Part shown: positions 36,275 through 45,223 of the stretch, piece by piece
Numbering within the stretch: position 1 is the first letter of the stretch
How the letters are laid out: each line of letters opens with the position of its first letter
Source of the DNA: Chloracidobacterium sp.
GTDB taxonomy: Bacteria > Acidobacteriota > Blastocatellia > Pyrinomonadales > Pyrinomonadaceae
Reading direction: 5' to 3'
NCBI GenBank assembly: GCA_015075585.1
Contig: JABTUB010000001.1
Coordinates: 434,001-498,000 of the forward strand
DNA: 64,000 nt
Program-made: the position numbers and the translations under genes
The notes under the pieces: model-generated
Seen by the model: only the letters and a program-made list of their open reading frames with translations
What the model was told of the DNA's origin: nothing
Database searches by the model: none

Positions 36275-37168
36275 ATGGACACACTTGTTAATGCAATAGC
36301 CGCCGACGGCACAGTCCGCGTACTGTCAGCGATAACAACAGATACGGTCGCGGAGACGATCCGCAGGCACCGGACATCGCCGACCGCGACGGTTGCTTTG
36401 GGGCGTGTTCTGACCGGCACAGCACTTTTTGCGGCAAGCCTGAAGGACTTTGACCGCGTTACCGTAAAGTTTGACGGCGGCGGGCCGTTGGGCCGCGTGA
36501 TAGCCGAGGCGGACGCTCAGGGCGCGGTTCGCGGCTACGTTTACGATCCGACGGTCGAACTTCCGCCTAACGCGGCGGGCAAGTTCGACATTGCGACAGC
36601 AATCGGGCGCGGTACATTATACGTCATCCGCGAATCCGGTTTTGAACTTGGCATGGGCCGTGAACCGTATATCGGTTCGGTGCCGATCGTTTCTGGCGAG
36701 GTGGCCGAGGATCTGGCGTTCTATCTGGCTCGTTCGGAGCAGATACCGTCGGCTGTTATGCTTGGTGTTCTGGTCGGCAATCGTGAGCCGTACGTGACAG
36801 CGGCCGGCGGCGTGCTGATCCAGATGCTTCCGACGGCGCATGATCATGTAATAACCATGATCGAGGATACCGCAGGCCGTGCGCCGCAGGTAACGGCTAT
36901 GGTAAAGGACGGGGCGACGCCGGTTGACCTTATCAGAACAGTTCTCGGCGAGATCGATTTTGAGGTCTTGGGCGAAAAAAAGGTCGAGTTCAGGTGTTCG
37001 TGCTCGAGGGAAAGGGCCGTCGCAATGGTTTCAGCATTAGGTAAAGATGAAGTGACAAAGATGCTGGAGGAAGACGGCGGCGCAAAAATGAATTGCGGCT
37101 TTTGCGGCAACGACCATAATCTTGACGCCGCCGACCTCGAAGCGATACTTGCTGACAGCAATGAATGA
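36275..37168 (+). CDS. hslO: Hsp33 redox-regulated chaperone
   Basis: A 297-residue holdase chaperone activated by oxidation. The four redox zinc cysteines are C241 and C243 (CSC) and C274 and C277 (CGFC) in the C-terminal switch domain, preceded by the substrate-binding core with FDGGGPLGRVIAEAD. The length is typical. Its 3' end overlaps the next gene start by 8 bases, so translation of the two is probably coupled. It is divergent from nrdJ. Confidence 0.96.
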   Translation: MDTLVNAIAADGTVRVLSAITTDTVAETIRRHRTSPTATVALGRVLTGTALFAASLKDFDRVTVKFDGGGPLGRVIAEADAQGAVRGYVYDPTVELPPNAAGKFDIATAIGRGTLYVIRESGFELGMGREPYIGSVPIVSGEVAEDLAFYLARSEQIPSAVMLGVLVGNREPYVTAAGGVLIQMLPTAHDHVITMIEDTAGRAPQVTAMVKDGATPVDLIRTVLGEIDFEVLGEKKVEFRCSCSRERAVAMVSALGKDEVTKMLEEDGGAKMNCGFCGNDHNLDAADLEAILADSNE

Positions 37169-38048
37169 CCTTGAAACATTCCTCAAACACGTCATTGAGG
37201 CCACTGATGACGCCTTGGGCAGGCTTTTGCCCGGCGAGACGGTCGAGCCTGTAAGGCTTCACAAAGCGATCCGCTGGAGCGTATTTGCCGGTGGAAAGAG
37301 ATTTCGGCCGGTGATGACGTTCGCGGTCGGTGCGGCGTTCGGCGCCGATGAAAAGCACCTTGTACGAACCGCGGCCGCTGTTGAGATGATCCATACCTTT
37401 TCGCTCATACACGACGACCTGCCGTCGATGGATGACGACGATCTGAGGCGAGGGAAACCTACCTGCCACAAGAAATTCGACGAGGCGACAGCGATACTTG
37501 CAGGCGATGCCTTGCAGTCGATGGCATTCGGCGTCATCGCGGACGATGAGTATCTTGAGCCTGAAATGAAGCTTCGGCTCATAGCGAACCTCGCGGCGGC
37601 ATCAAGTTCGCCCCGCGGCATGGTTGCGGGCCAGCAACTCGACCTCGATGCCGAAGGGGTCGATCCGCGAACAGTCGATATCGAGCATATCCACCGCTTA
37701 AAAACCGGAGCGCTGATCGAGTTTGCGGGTGACGCGGGAGCGATCATAGGCAGGGCCAGCGCGGGCGAATCTGCTGCCATACACGAATATTCTTCGCAGA
37801 TCGGTCTGCTGTTTCAGATAACGGATGATCTTCTCGATATACGGCAGTCGAGCGAGGTACTCGGCAAGACCGCCGGCAAGGACGTTACTGCAAAGAAAGC
37901 CACATTTCCGGGCCACTACGGCATCAAAGAGGCTGATCGGCTCGCAAGTGAGGTTCACGACAGGGCGATCGCGGCGCTTGATCATCTCGGAAGCGGCCGA
38001 GGACTGCTGACCGCACTTTGCGACCACGTTTTCCGGCGGATAAATTGA
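37161..38048 (+). CDS. ispA: Polyprenyl diphosphate synthase (farnesyl/geranylgeranyl type)
   Basis: A 295-residue all-helical prenyltransferase that condenses IPP with allylic diphosphates. The first aspartate-rich motif is in IHDDLPSMDDDDLRRG (85-97) and the second is ITDDLLDI near 218. Two residues before the first motif are not bulky aromatics, which fits a C15-C20 product, but chain length is not certain. I chose the ATG at 37161, which overlaps the hslO stop; the earlier in-frame start is deep in hslO. Confidence 0.93.
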   Translation: MNDLETFLKHVIEATDDALGRLLPGETVEPVRLHKAIRWSVFAGGKRFRPVMTFAVGAAFGADEKHLVRTAAAVEMIHTFSLIHDDLPSMDDDDLRRGKPTCHKKFDEATAILAGDALQSMAFGVIADDEYLEPEMKLRLIANLAAASSSPRGMVAGQQLDLDAEGVDPRTVDIEHIHRLKTGALIEFAGDAGAIIGRASAGESAAIHEYSSQIGLLFQITDDLLDIRQSSEVLGKTAGKDVTAKKATFPGHYGIKEADRLASEVHDRAIAALDHLGSGRGLLTALCDHVFRRIN

Positions 38049-38098
38049 CCCGAAAGGGAAATTCGCCGCTATTGGCACTTTCAATACCGTTCGGCGTG

Positions 38099-39688
38099 AT
38101 GGCACCAGTGAGCAAACTCAATTCAAATTGGTACACAGGGCCGCTTATCGCCCTTGTCCTCTTCACTTTGTTGGGTCTGCCGGTGCTTGTAAAGCTCGCA
38201 AGTGACCTTTGGAACGACGAGAATTACTCACACGGACTGCTCATTCCGTTCGTCGCAGCGTTCATTCTGTGGCGCGAACGCGGCCGTTTGCTATCGGCTG
38301 CCGGCGAGCCGGAACGAGCGGTTGGCATTGGTGTTGTGGCCGCAGGTTTACTCCTTCTGCTCGGCGGCACGGTCGGAGCGGAGCTTTTTACGCAGCGGAT
38401 CGCACTTATCATTACGATCGCCGGGCTGGTCATATACTTCTTCGGCCGCCGGATATTGCTCCCGCTGACGCTGCCCTTTGCGCTGCTTCTGCTTGCGATC
38501 CCGATCCCGCAGATAATATTTAACCGGATCTCATTCCCTCTCCAACTGCTTGCATCACGCATCGCGGTTTGGCTTATACGCTCGGCGGAAGTGCCGACCT
38601 TGCGTAAAGGGAACATCATCGACATTCTGCCGCGCGGTTCGACACAGACGATCTCGCTCGAGGTTGTCGAGGCGTGCAGCGGAATTCGTTCATTGATGAC
38701 GCTTGTTACGCTTGCTCTGGTGCTTGGATACCTTACCCGAAGGCGTGAGAAAGGGCATCTCGAATTCGGGATGTTTTCGGGAGCGGACCTTCTCAGAACG
38801 CTTGTACTTATGGCCGCGGCGGTGCCGGTCGCGGTAATTACGAACGCCGTTCGTGTCGCTGCAACAGGCATCGGAGCGTATTTCTACGGGATCGCGGCGA
38901 CCGAAGGCACGATCCACGAGGTGTCGGGCGTAGCGGTCTTTGTAGCGGCTCTCGGGCTGATCGTCGGGTTGAATTGGATATTGAAACGCTTTATTTCATT
39001 CGGAGCAAAGCCGGAGGCAGCCGACAGCGCGTCTCGTTCGCGGCCACTCTCACCTGTTCCTGTGCTTACGATCGCCGTTGTTCTGCTGACAGGCACGGCC
39101 ATTGTTAACTGGTTCTCTTTCAGGGCTGAACTGACACCGCCGAGAGCTCCTTTGGCACAAATGCCGGCAGCTTTAGGCGATTGGCGTCAACGCGGTGATG
39201 ATTTCAAGTTCGATGCCGGCGTTGAATCAATACTTAGAACCACCGACTACGTAATGCGCGAATACAGCCTGCCGGACGGCCGCATCGCAAATATCTATGT
39301 CGGCTATTACGCTACCCAGCGTACGGGTGCTACCTACCACAGCCCGCAGAATTGTCTGCCCGGTGCAGGCTGGGTTCTCAGCAGCCCGGAACCTGTCGAA
39401 ATTGTGACGCCGGCCGGCCGGCGCTTTACAGCGAACCGCTACATCGTCGAGAATGGTATTTACCGCGAGGTTATGATCTACTGGTATCAAGGACGAGGAC
39501 GAACGGCCGCGAGTGAGTATGTTGACAAGCTCAACACGGTACTCGACAGCGTTACGCGCCGCCGCAGTGACGGAGCGATCGTCCGCGTGATGACCGATGT
39601 CGGCAGCGATGAAGCCGCTTCACTCGCGGCCGCGTCCGACCTTGCGGCACGGCTGGCGGATGAACTTCCTCCGTTTGTGCCGAATTAG
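38099..39688 (+). CDS. Exosortase fused to an EpsI domain
   Basis: A 529-residue membrane protein. About eight helices carry the exosortase active site: Cys193 in EACSGIRSL, Arg252 in NAVRVAATG and His273 in HEVSG. These are the Cys-Arg-His set of the transpeptidases that process PEP-CTERM proteins. From about 355 a periplasmic EpsI (DUF3485) domain follows, with LGDW and HSPQNCLPGAGW (H414, C419). In many genomes the two are separate genes. I chose the ATG at 38099; the start could be different because no ribosome site is clear. It stands ahead of the polysaccharide operon. Confidence 0.9.
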   Translation: MAPVSKLNSNWYTGPLIALVLFTLLGLPVLVKLASDLWNDENYSHGLLIPFVAAFILWRERGRLLSAAGEPERAVGIGVVAAGLLLLLGGTVGAELFTQRIALIITIAGLVIYFFGRRILLPLTLPFALLLLAIPIPQIIFNRISFPLQLLASRIAVWLIRSAEVPTLRKGNIIDILPRGSTQTISLEVVEACSGIRSLMTLVTLALVLGYLTRRREKGHLEFGMFSGADLLRTLVLMAAAVPVAVITNAVRVAATGIGAYFYGIAATEGTIHEVSGVAVFVAALGLIVGLNWILKRFISFGAKPEAADSASRSRPLSPVPVLTIAVVLLTGTAIVNWFSFRAELTPPRAPLAQMPAALGDWRQRGDDFKFDAGVESILRTTDYVMREYSLPDGRIANIYVGYYATQRTGATYHSPQNCLPGAGWVLSSPEPVEIVTPAGRRFTANRYIVENGIYREVMIYWYQGRGRTAASEYVDKLNTVLDSVTRRRSDGAIVRVMTDVGSDEAASLAAASDLAARLADELPPFVPN

Positions 39689-39759
39689 CTTTTGAGTATG
39701 ACTGCCCGGTTTTCCGAAAAAGATCCCAAAAATCTGAAATCACAGTTCGATTAGTTCTT

Positions 39760-39816
39760 TTTCTCAAATGCCGATAGGAAAAGGCAGTACTTAGGGAATC
39801 CTATCGCATTGAGAAA
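39760..39816. repeat. Long imperfect inverted repeat ahead of the polysaccharide operon
   Basis: TTTCTCAAATGCCGATAGGA (39760-39779) pairs with TCCTATCGCATTGAGAAA (39799-39816), 18 base pairs with two one-base bulges and a 19-base loop. No U-tract follows on either strand, so it does not look like a terminator. It ends 20 bases before the first possible start of the TPR lipoprotein gene. Confidence 0.6.
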
Positions 39817-39836
39817 CAAAAGGTATATGCAGCCGG

Positions 39837-42293
39837 ATGAATTTGCCTTCTCCGCTGCAGAAGCCCGAACCTGACCGCCGGCCGCGTGCCCCGCGGATGG
39901 CGATGTCAGAAGGATTTTTCACAAGATCTATGTGCCGATCAGAGTGCCCGATCACAGGAACACGTTTCCTGACCCTAATTGTTGTCGTTGCGTGCATTGC
40001 TTTTGCAGCGTGCGGCTACTCGACAGCAAAGCTCCTCGCAAAGGGTGAAGACTATCTCGCAAAGCGCAAATTCCACGATGCACTGATGCAATTCAAGGCC
40101 GCCGTCGAATCGGACGGCAATTCTGCGGCTGCTCATTGGGGTATGGCACGCAGCCTTGAGAACCTCGGACAGTTCAACGACGCACTGGATGAACTTCGCA
40201 AGACGGTCGATCTTGACGGCAGCAACCTTCAGGCAAAAGCAAAGCTCGGCAACTATTATCTTCTTGTCAAACCGCCGCTGATTTCCGAGGCCGAACAGCT
40301 TCAGAAAGAGATAGTTGCAGCGGATCCGAATTTCGTCGAGGGCCATATTTTGGAGGCTTCGATATTAGCCGTACAGGACCGTCCCGAGAATGAGGTCGTA
40401 GCGAAGATCAACGAGGCGATAGCAATAGATCCGACGCGTACTGAGACCTACATTAGCCTTTCGCGCTATTACATTTCAAAGAATAAGACCGCCGAGGCCG
40501 AAGAAGCGCTAAAGCGCGGCATAGCGGCAGCACCGAGCCGTGCTGTGGGTCTGATCGAATACGGGCGCTTCCTAACCTACGCGGATCGTCTTAATGAGGC
40601 TGAGGCGCAGTTCACGCGTGCCATAGAGGTTGAACCGAATGATATCGAGGCGCACGAGGCGATAGCTGAGCATTTTGTTGCTACAAAGCAGTATGACCGA
40701 GCCGAGGCCGAGTATCGCACGCTCATAACGATCCAGGACAACAGCCCTGAGAGCCGCCTTGATCTTGCTGAGTTCTTTGTCCGTGTAAAGCGTACGGATG
40801 AGGCGATAGATGTACTTAATGACGTTATCGCTAACGCTCCGGAATATGCACGGGCACGCTACCGCCTTGCTCAGATATATCTCGACCGGAAGGATCCGGC
40901 AAAGGTTACCGAGCAGTTGACCGAGCTTTTCAAGATAAACAACAACGACACTGAGGCGTTCTTGATCCGGGCACGGCTGAATTTGCAGGAAAGTAAGCCG
41001 GACGCCGCAATAGGCGACCTCGAATCGATCTTGAAGAAGCTGCCGAGCCACCGTGACGCCCTTTATTATATGGCTCAGGCAAAGACCGCTATCGGCCAAT
41101 ATGATCAGGCGCGAGCGTTCATTGCCGATATTGAGCGTTATCATCCGAACTATTTGCGTTCCGGCATCTTAAAGATCCAAGTCGAGCTTTCGTCAGGTAA
41201 TCCCACCGGTGCTCTCAAGATGGCAAATGAGCTGCTAGCGAAGGTCGATGCTGCCACGCCGAACGCAGATACCGGAGCCGGTGTTCTGGCCGACCTGCAG
41301 GTCAAGGCATTGACGGCACGCGGCCTTGCCGAGATCGATCTGAAAAAGCTTGATGAGGCTCAGGCCGACCTCGAACGAGTGCTGGTGCTTACGCCTGATT
41401 CGTCCAATGCGATGGTCAATCTCGGCAGGCTTTTTGCCGCAAAGAGAGAGTACGCAAAAGCCCTCGACCAATATTCAAAGGCGTTGACCGCAGATGCGAG
41501 CAATTTTGACGCTATATCTGGCTTCGTTGCCGCATCGGTCAAGCTCAAGCAGCCGCAGCAGGCACATTCAAAGATCGCCGCACAGCTCGATGCCAATATG
41601 GGCCGAGCCGATGTACTGGCTGCTTTGCATTACTTGAATGCGACCGTTTTCGCGGCCGAAGGCAATACGGCACAGCAGGAAGCCGAGCTTTTACAGTCGA
41701 TGTCGCTTGACGCGAATTATCTGCCGGCATATTCGGCCTATGCCTCGATATTGGCCGCAAAAGGCAGCATTCCTGAGGCGATCGCACAATACGAGGCGAT
41801 CATAGTCAAGACACCGTCCGCTCCGGTTTATACGCTGCTTGGCATACTTGAAGATTCGCGGGGCAACACCGCAGCGGCGGAAGGCAACTATAGGAAGGCC
41901 CTTGATCTCGACCCGCAGTCGCCGATAGCAATGAACAACTTGGCGTGGCTGCTTACTGAGAATCAAGGCAACCTTGATGAGGCGTTGCAGCTTGCTTCAG
42001 GTTCGGTCGCAAAAAGCCCCGAGACCGCGGGCTTCTACGACACGCTCGGTTGGGTGTATTACAAGAAAGGCCTTTATTCGCCGGCAGTTGAGCAGCTTAA
42101 AAAGGCTGTTGCCTTCGACGAAAGGTCGGGCCAGACGGCAAATCCCGCATACCGCGTACGCCTTGCCTCAGCCTTGGCCGCAAGCGGCGACAAAGCATCC
42201 GCACGTCGTGAAGCCGAGGCATCGCTTCATTACGAAGCAAAGCTGACCGAGCAGGAGGTCAGCGACGCAAAGAGGGTTTTGGCCTCGTTGTAG
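39837..42293 (+). CDS. TPR-repeat lipoprotein of the exosortase/EPS system (PrsT-like)
   Basis: Up to 818 residues: a membrane/lipoprotein signal with the lipid cysteine in VVVACIAFAAC (about residue 58 from this start), then about 20 TPR repeats to the end. The length and place next to an exosortase fit the PEP-CTERM-system TPR protein PrsT. It probably organises polysaccharide assembly proteins in the periplasm. The true start is uncertain; the ATG at 39930 would give a more normal signal (MCRSECPITGTRFLTLI). First gene of the polysaccharide operon. Confidence 0.88.
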   Translation: MNLPSPLQKPEPDRRPRAPRMAMSEGFFTRSMCRSECPITGTRFLTLIVVVACIAFAACGYSTAKLLAKGEDYLAKRKFHDALMQFKAAVESDGNSAAAHWGMARSLENLGQFNDALDELRKTVDLDGSNLQAKAKLGNYYLLVKPPLISEAEQLQKEIVAADPNFVEGHILEASILAVQDRPENEVVAKINEAIAIDPTRTETYISLSRYYISKNKTAEAEEALKRGIAAAPSRAVGLIEYGRFLTYADRLNEAEAQFTRAIEVEPNDIEAHEAIAEHFVATKQYDRAEAEYRTLITIQDNSPESRLDLAEFFVRVKRTDEAIDVLNDVIANAPEYARARYRLAQIYLDRKDPAKVTEQLTELFKINNNDTEAFLIRARLNLQESKPDAAIGDLESILKKLPSHRDALYYMAQAKTAIGQYDQARAFIADIERYHPNYLRSGILKIQVELSSGNPTGALKMANELLAKVDAATPNADTGAGVLADLQVKALTARGLAEIDLKKLDEAQADLERVLVLTPDSSNAMVNLGRLFAAKREYAKALDQYSKALTADASNFDAISGFVAASVKLKQPQQAHSKIAAQLDANMGRADVLAALHYLNATVFAAEGNTAQQEAELLQSMSLDANYLPAYSAYASILAAKGSIPEAIAQYEAIIVKTPSAPVYTLLGILEDSRGNTAAAEGNYRKALDLDPQSPIAMNNLAWLLTENQGNLDEALQLASGSVAKSPETAGFYDTLGWVYYKKGLYSPAVEQLKKAVAFDERSGQTANPAYRVRLASALAASGDKASARREAEASLHYEAKLTEQEVSDAKRVLASL

Positions 42294-42304
42294 GCTATTG
42301 ATGT

Positions 42305-42490
42305 ATGACAGTGATCTTGCAGACAGTGTTTCCGGATATGGCGGCGATAGGGCCGCTGCTTGCGGGCATACCCGAAGCCGTCGGGCTTCTTGCTGCCGGG
42401 ATCGGCTTGGCAGCGGTTGCGGTGATACTGCGTTGGGTACTTACAAAGGCCGAACGCGAACACAAGGACAACACACTTACAGGTAAGTGA
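42305..42490 (+). CDS. 61-residue membrane peptide with PEP-CTERM-like end
   Basis: A tiny protein between the TPR lipoprotein and wzz genes, 11 bases from the former's stop and 1 base from the latter's start. Residues 22-43 read I-P-E-A, a hydrophobic glycine-containing helix (VGLLAAGIGLAAVAVIL) and an Arg, the layout of a PEP-CTERM sorting signal (Pro-Glu-Pro, helix, basic cluster). Differences are Ala for the second Pro and a charged tail of about 18 residues after the helix. It may be an exosortase substrate or only a small membrane partner of Wzz. Confidence 0.65.
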   Translation: MTVILQTVFPDMAAIGPLLAGIPEAVGLLAAGIGLAAVAVILRWVLTKAEREHKDNTLTGK

Positions 42491-42491
42491 T

Positions 42492-44150
42492 ATGAACGGT
42501 GAATTCAGACAAAGGACGGCAGGCGAACTGCTCGGGATGATAAAGCGGCAGAAGTGGTTGATCATACTTCCGATCATTACCTTCACGGCTGCTGTCGGGT
42601 ATGTGGTTTACCGCTTGCCGAGTATTTACGAATCAACCTCGCTTTTGACGGTCAAGCCGCCGACGATCTCGTCAAACCTCGTGCAGTCGCTGACGAATGA
42701 AGACCTTTCGCAGCGTCTTCAGACCATCAATCAGGAAGTGCTGAGCCGCTCGTCGCTCGAACCGATGGTTACAAAGTACGACCTTTACAAGGCGGAAAGG
42801 GCTTCGGGAATGCCTATGGAACTTGTCGTCGAGAAGATGTACAAGAGCATTAAGGTCGAGCTTGATGAATCCGGCAGCGAAAAAGTGGCGGCATTCCGCA
42901 TACGCTATCGCGACCGCGATCCGCAGGCGGCACGCAATGTAACTGCCGAACTTGCAAGCAAATACGTGAACGCACAGGTGCAGACGCAGACCGAGATCGC
43001 CGAATCGACGAAAGATCTGTTCGAAAAGCAGCTTGCCGAAAAGAAGGCCGCAATGGACGACCTCGAAAAGCAGCGGCTAGATATTATGACGCAGAACGTC
43101 GCGACGCTGCCCGAATCCGAACAAGGCCTTGTCGCGCAGCTTAGCGGACTTCGCGACCGCGAAGCGAACATCATGAAGGAAAAAGAGTCCTTGATGAACC
43201 AGAAAGGGCGTTTAAGCGATTCAATCGGCGCGAATAACCGCCAAATGAGCCTTATTGAGGATTTCGGCCAGCGTGAAACGGTTGATACTGCACGCGCGGC
43301 AGCCGACCCTGAAAATTCGGTCGCGTGGGGCGAATTGATCAAGAAGCGTGCCGACATCAATGCACAGCTCGATAACCTGCTAAAGGTCTATAAGGATAAG
43401 CATCCGCTCGTGGTCGCAAAACAGAGCGAACTGAAGCGAGTGAATGAGGAGTTCGAGAATTTGCGCAAGAGTGCGGATAAGCGTGTCGCAAGCGCGACAA
43501 GCTCGACAAAGGTCAAGACCGATATGCAGAAGAAGGCTCTTGAGCTTGAGAATCAGCGTATCCAGGCCGAGATCGGCCAGATCGAAACTCAACTCTCGCA
43601 AAAGGATGTCGAGCTTCGGCAGAATGCGGCACAGGTCGCTGCACTCGAGTCGCGGATCAATGCGGTTCCCGGCGTAAAGGTTGCCCTTGAAGGCATCACC
43701 GCCCAGTATCAGTCGGCAAAGGATACATACAACGAGATCCTTAAGAAAAAGAACGAAGCCGAGACGGTCGTGGGCGTTGAGACGAATGCACAGGGCGAGA
43801 CCATTCGTGTGCAGGACCCTGCGAACGTGCCGCAGTCACCGGTCGCTCCGAAACGCTTTATGCTGACGCTTGTAGGGGCGGGGCTTGGGCTATTTATCGG
43901 GCTGCTGCTTACGGCAGTGTTCGAAGTGCCGCGTTTCTTCAAGATCCAGAACATCGAGGATGCACGCCATTACACAGGCTTGCCGGTACTTGCTTCTGTG
44001 CCGCCGCTTCTGTCGAACGCGGAAAAGACGTGGATACGGCGTTCTTATTGGTTCAAGCTCGCCGCAGGTGTCGCGGCGGCCATCGGTGTGATACCGGTGA
44101 TAATACTTTTCTTACAGACAACGAAACTTTTCGACAAGCTCGTTTCATAA
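42492..44150 (+). CDS. Wzz/GumC-type polysaccharide chain-length determinant
   Basis: A 552-residue inner-membrane protein. It has an N-terminal membrane helix (about 18-36), a Wzz domain, a long coiled coil (about 155-430, rich in Glu, Lys and Gln), a Pro-rich segment (DPANVPQSPVAPKRF) before a second helix, and a further C-terminal helix. It sets the length of the exported polysaccharide with the BY-kinase (45224-46234) and Wza (47702-48541) of the same operon. Unlike many GumC proteins it has no fused kinase domain; the kinase is separate. Confidence 0.92.
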   Translation: MNGEFRQRTAGELLGMIKRQKWLIILPIITFTAAVGYVVYRLPSIYESTSLLTVKPPTISSNLVQSLTNEDLSQRLQTINQEVLSRSSLEPMVTKYDLYKAERASGMPMELVVEKMYKSIKVELDESGSEKVAAFRIRYRDRDPQAARNVTAELASKYVNAQVQTQTEIAESTKDLFEKQLAEKKAAMDDLEKQRLDIMTQNVATLPESEQGLVAQLSGLRDREANIMKEKESLMNQKGRLSDSIGANNRQMSLIEDFGQRETVDTARAAADPENSVAWGELIKKRADINAQLDNLLKVYKDKHPLVVAKQSELKRVNEEFENLRKSADKRVASATSSTKVKTDMQKKALELENQRIQAEIGQIETQLSQKDVELRQNAAQVAALESRINAVPGVKVALEGITAQYQSAKDTYNEILKKKNEAETVVGVETNAQGETIRVQDPANVPQSPVAPKRFMLTLVGAGLGLFIGLLLTAVFEVPRFFKIQNIEDARHYTGLPVLASVPPLLSNAEKTWIRRSYWFKLAAGVAAAIGVIPVIILFLQTTKLFDKLVS

Positions 44151-44159
44151 GGGGTTGAT

Positions 44160-45179
44160 ATGTACAAAGAATTCTTCGGACTTGATGATTTCCCGTTCAC
44201 GCTGACACCTGATCCGCGGTTCATGGTGTTCACGCCGAACTATAACGAAGGCCTTGCGACGCTCTATTACGGCCTCGAGAACGCCAAAGGGCTGATCGTC
44301 CTTACGGGCGAGGTCGGTACGGGCAAGACGACCGCCATGCGATGGATCCTCCGCCGCCTCGATGCGAGTGTTCTGGCGGCGTATGTTTTCAATCCGAGGC
44401 TCTCGATCGATGAGTTCTACCATCACATCACACAGCTACTCGGGATCAAAGATTGGAGCAATAAATCAGAGCTTCTGACACTGATGGGCCGCGTTCTCGA
44501 AGAACGCCACCGCCGGGGGCTTCGTACGGTGATCATTATCGACGAAGCGCACGAGATGTCCGACTACGTACTCGAAGAGATACGCTTGCTGATGAACTTT
44601 GAGTCGGATACGGCAAAGCACCTTCAGATCATCCTGACCGGGCAGCAGGAGCTTCGCGACAAACTGAACCAGACCAATCTGCGGCAGCTCAAGCAGCGTG
44701 TCGCATTACGGTTCGAGATGAAGCCGCTTCCGAATACCGAAGAGGTCGATCGCTATATCCGTGAGCGCCTTCACATCGCGGGGTCAAAACAACCTGCGAT
44801 CTTCTCGCGTGAGGCTGTCGAACTGATCTTTCAGTGCAGCGAGGGCATTCCGCGAAATATCAACAACATCTGCGACAACTCGATGATCGAGGCGTACGGT
44901 GCCGGCGAGCGCCGCATCGGCCGCGAGATCGTTGAGAAGGTTGCCGACAACCTCGATATGCTTCCGGATTCAGCAAAACGGACACCGGTTTTTGACGGGC
45001 CCGCGATCGGAAAGGGCAACGTGATGCGGGCTGAGACCGAACAAGAACTGTGGAACAACACCCATCGACCGACGCTCTACAACAACGCAGCAGCAAGCCC
45101 TAACAACAACGGCGGCGCGTTCGATGACCTTGAAGATGACATCAGCCTTGAAATAGGCGAGCTTGGCGGGCCGTATTGA
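44160..45179 (+). CDS. AAA ATPase of the XrtA/PEP-CTERM system (ExeA-like)
   Basis: A 339-residue cytosolic ATPase. It starts with the typical MYKEFFGLDDFPFTLTPDPRF, has Walker A GEVGTGKTT (50-58), Walker B ending in DEAH (127-130) and a C-terminal winged-helix-like part with CSEGIPRNINNICD. This is the exosortase-linked branch of the ExeA/GspA family, always found beside EPS genes. A ribosome site AAGGGG lies 5 bases before the start. The last 60 residues are Asn-rich and acidic. Confidence 0.93.
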   Translation: MYKEFFGLDDFPFTLTPDPRFMVFTPNYNEGLATLYYGLENAKGLIVLTGEVGTGKTTAMRWILRRLDASVLAAYVFNPRLSIDEFYHHITQLLGIKDWSNKSELLTLMGRVLEERHRRGLRTVIIIDEAHEMSDYVLEEIRLLMNFESDTAKHLQIILTGQQELRDKLNQTNLRQLKQRVALRFEMKPLPNTEEVDRYIRERLHIAGSKQPAIFSREAVELIFQCSEGIPRNINNICDNSMIEAYGAGERRIGREIVEKVADNLDMLPDSAKRTPVFDGPAIGKGNVMRAETEQELWNNTHRPTLYNNAAASPNNNGGAFDDLEDDISLEIGELGGPY

Positions 45180-45223
45180 TCCGCAGTGTATGACCTACTG
45201 AGACCTTTTGTGCAGGTATCGTT

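Noticed and set aside
39689..39836. Sigma-54 promoter for the EPS operon
   Set aside because: I looked for TGGCAC-N5-TTGC because PEP-CTERM systems can use it; no match was found here.
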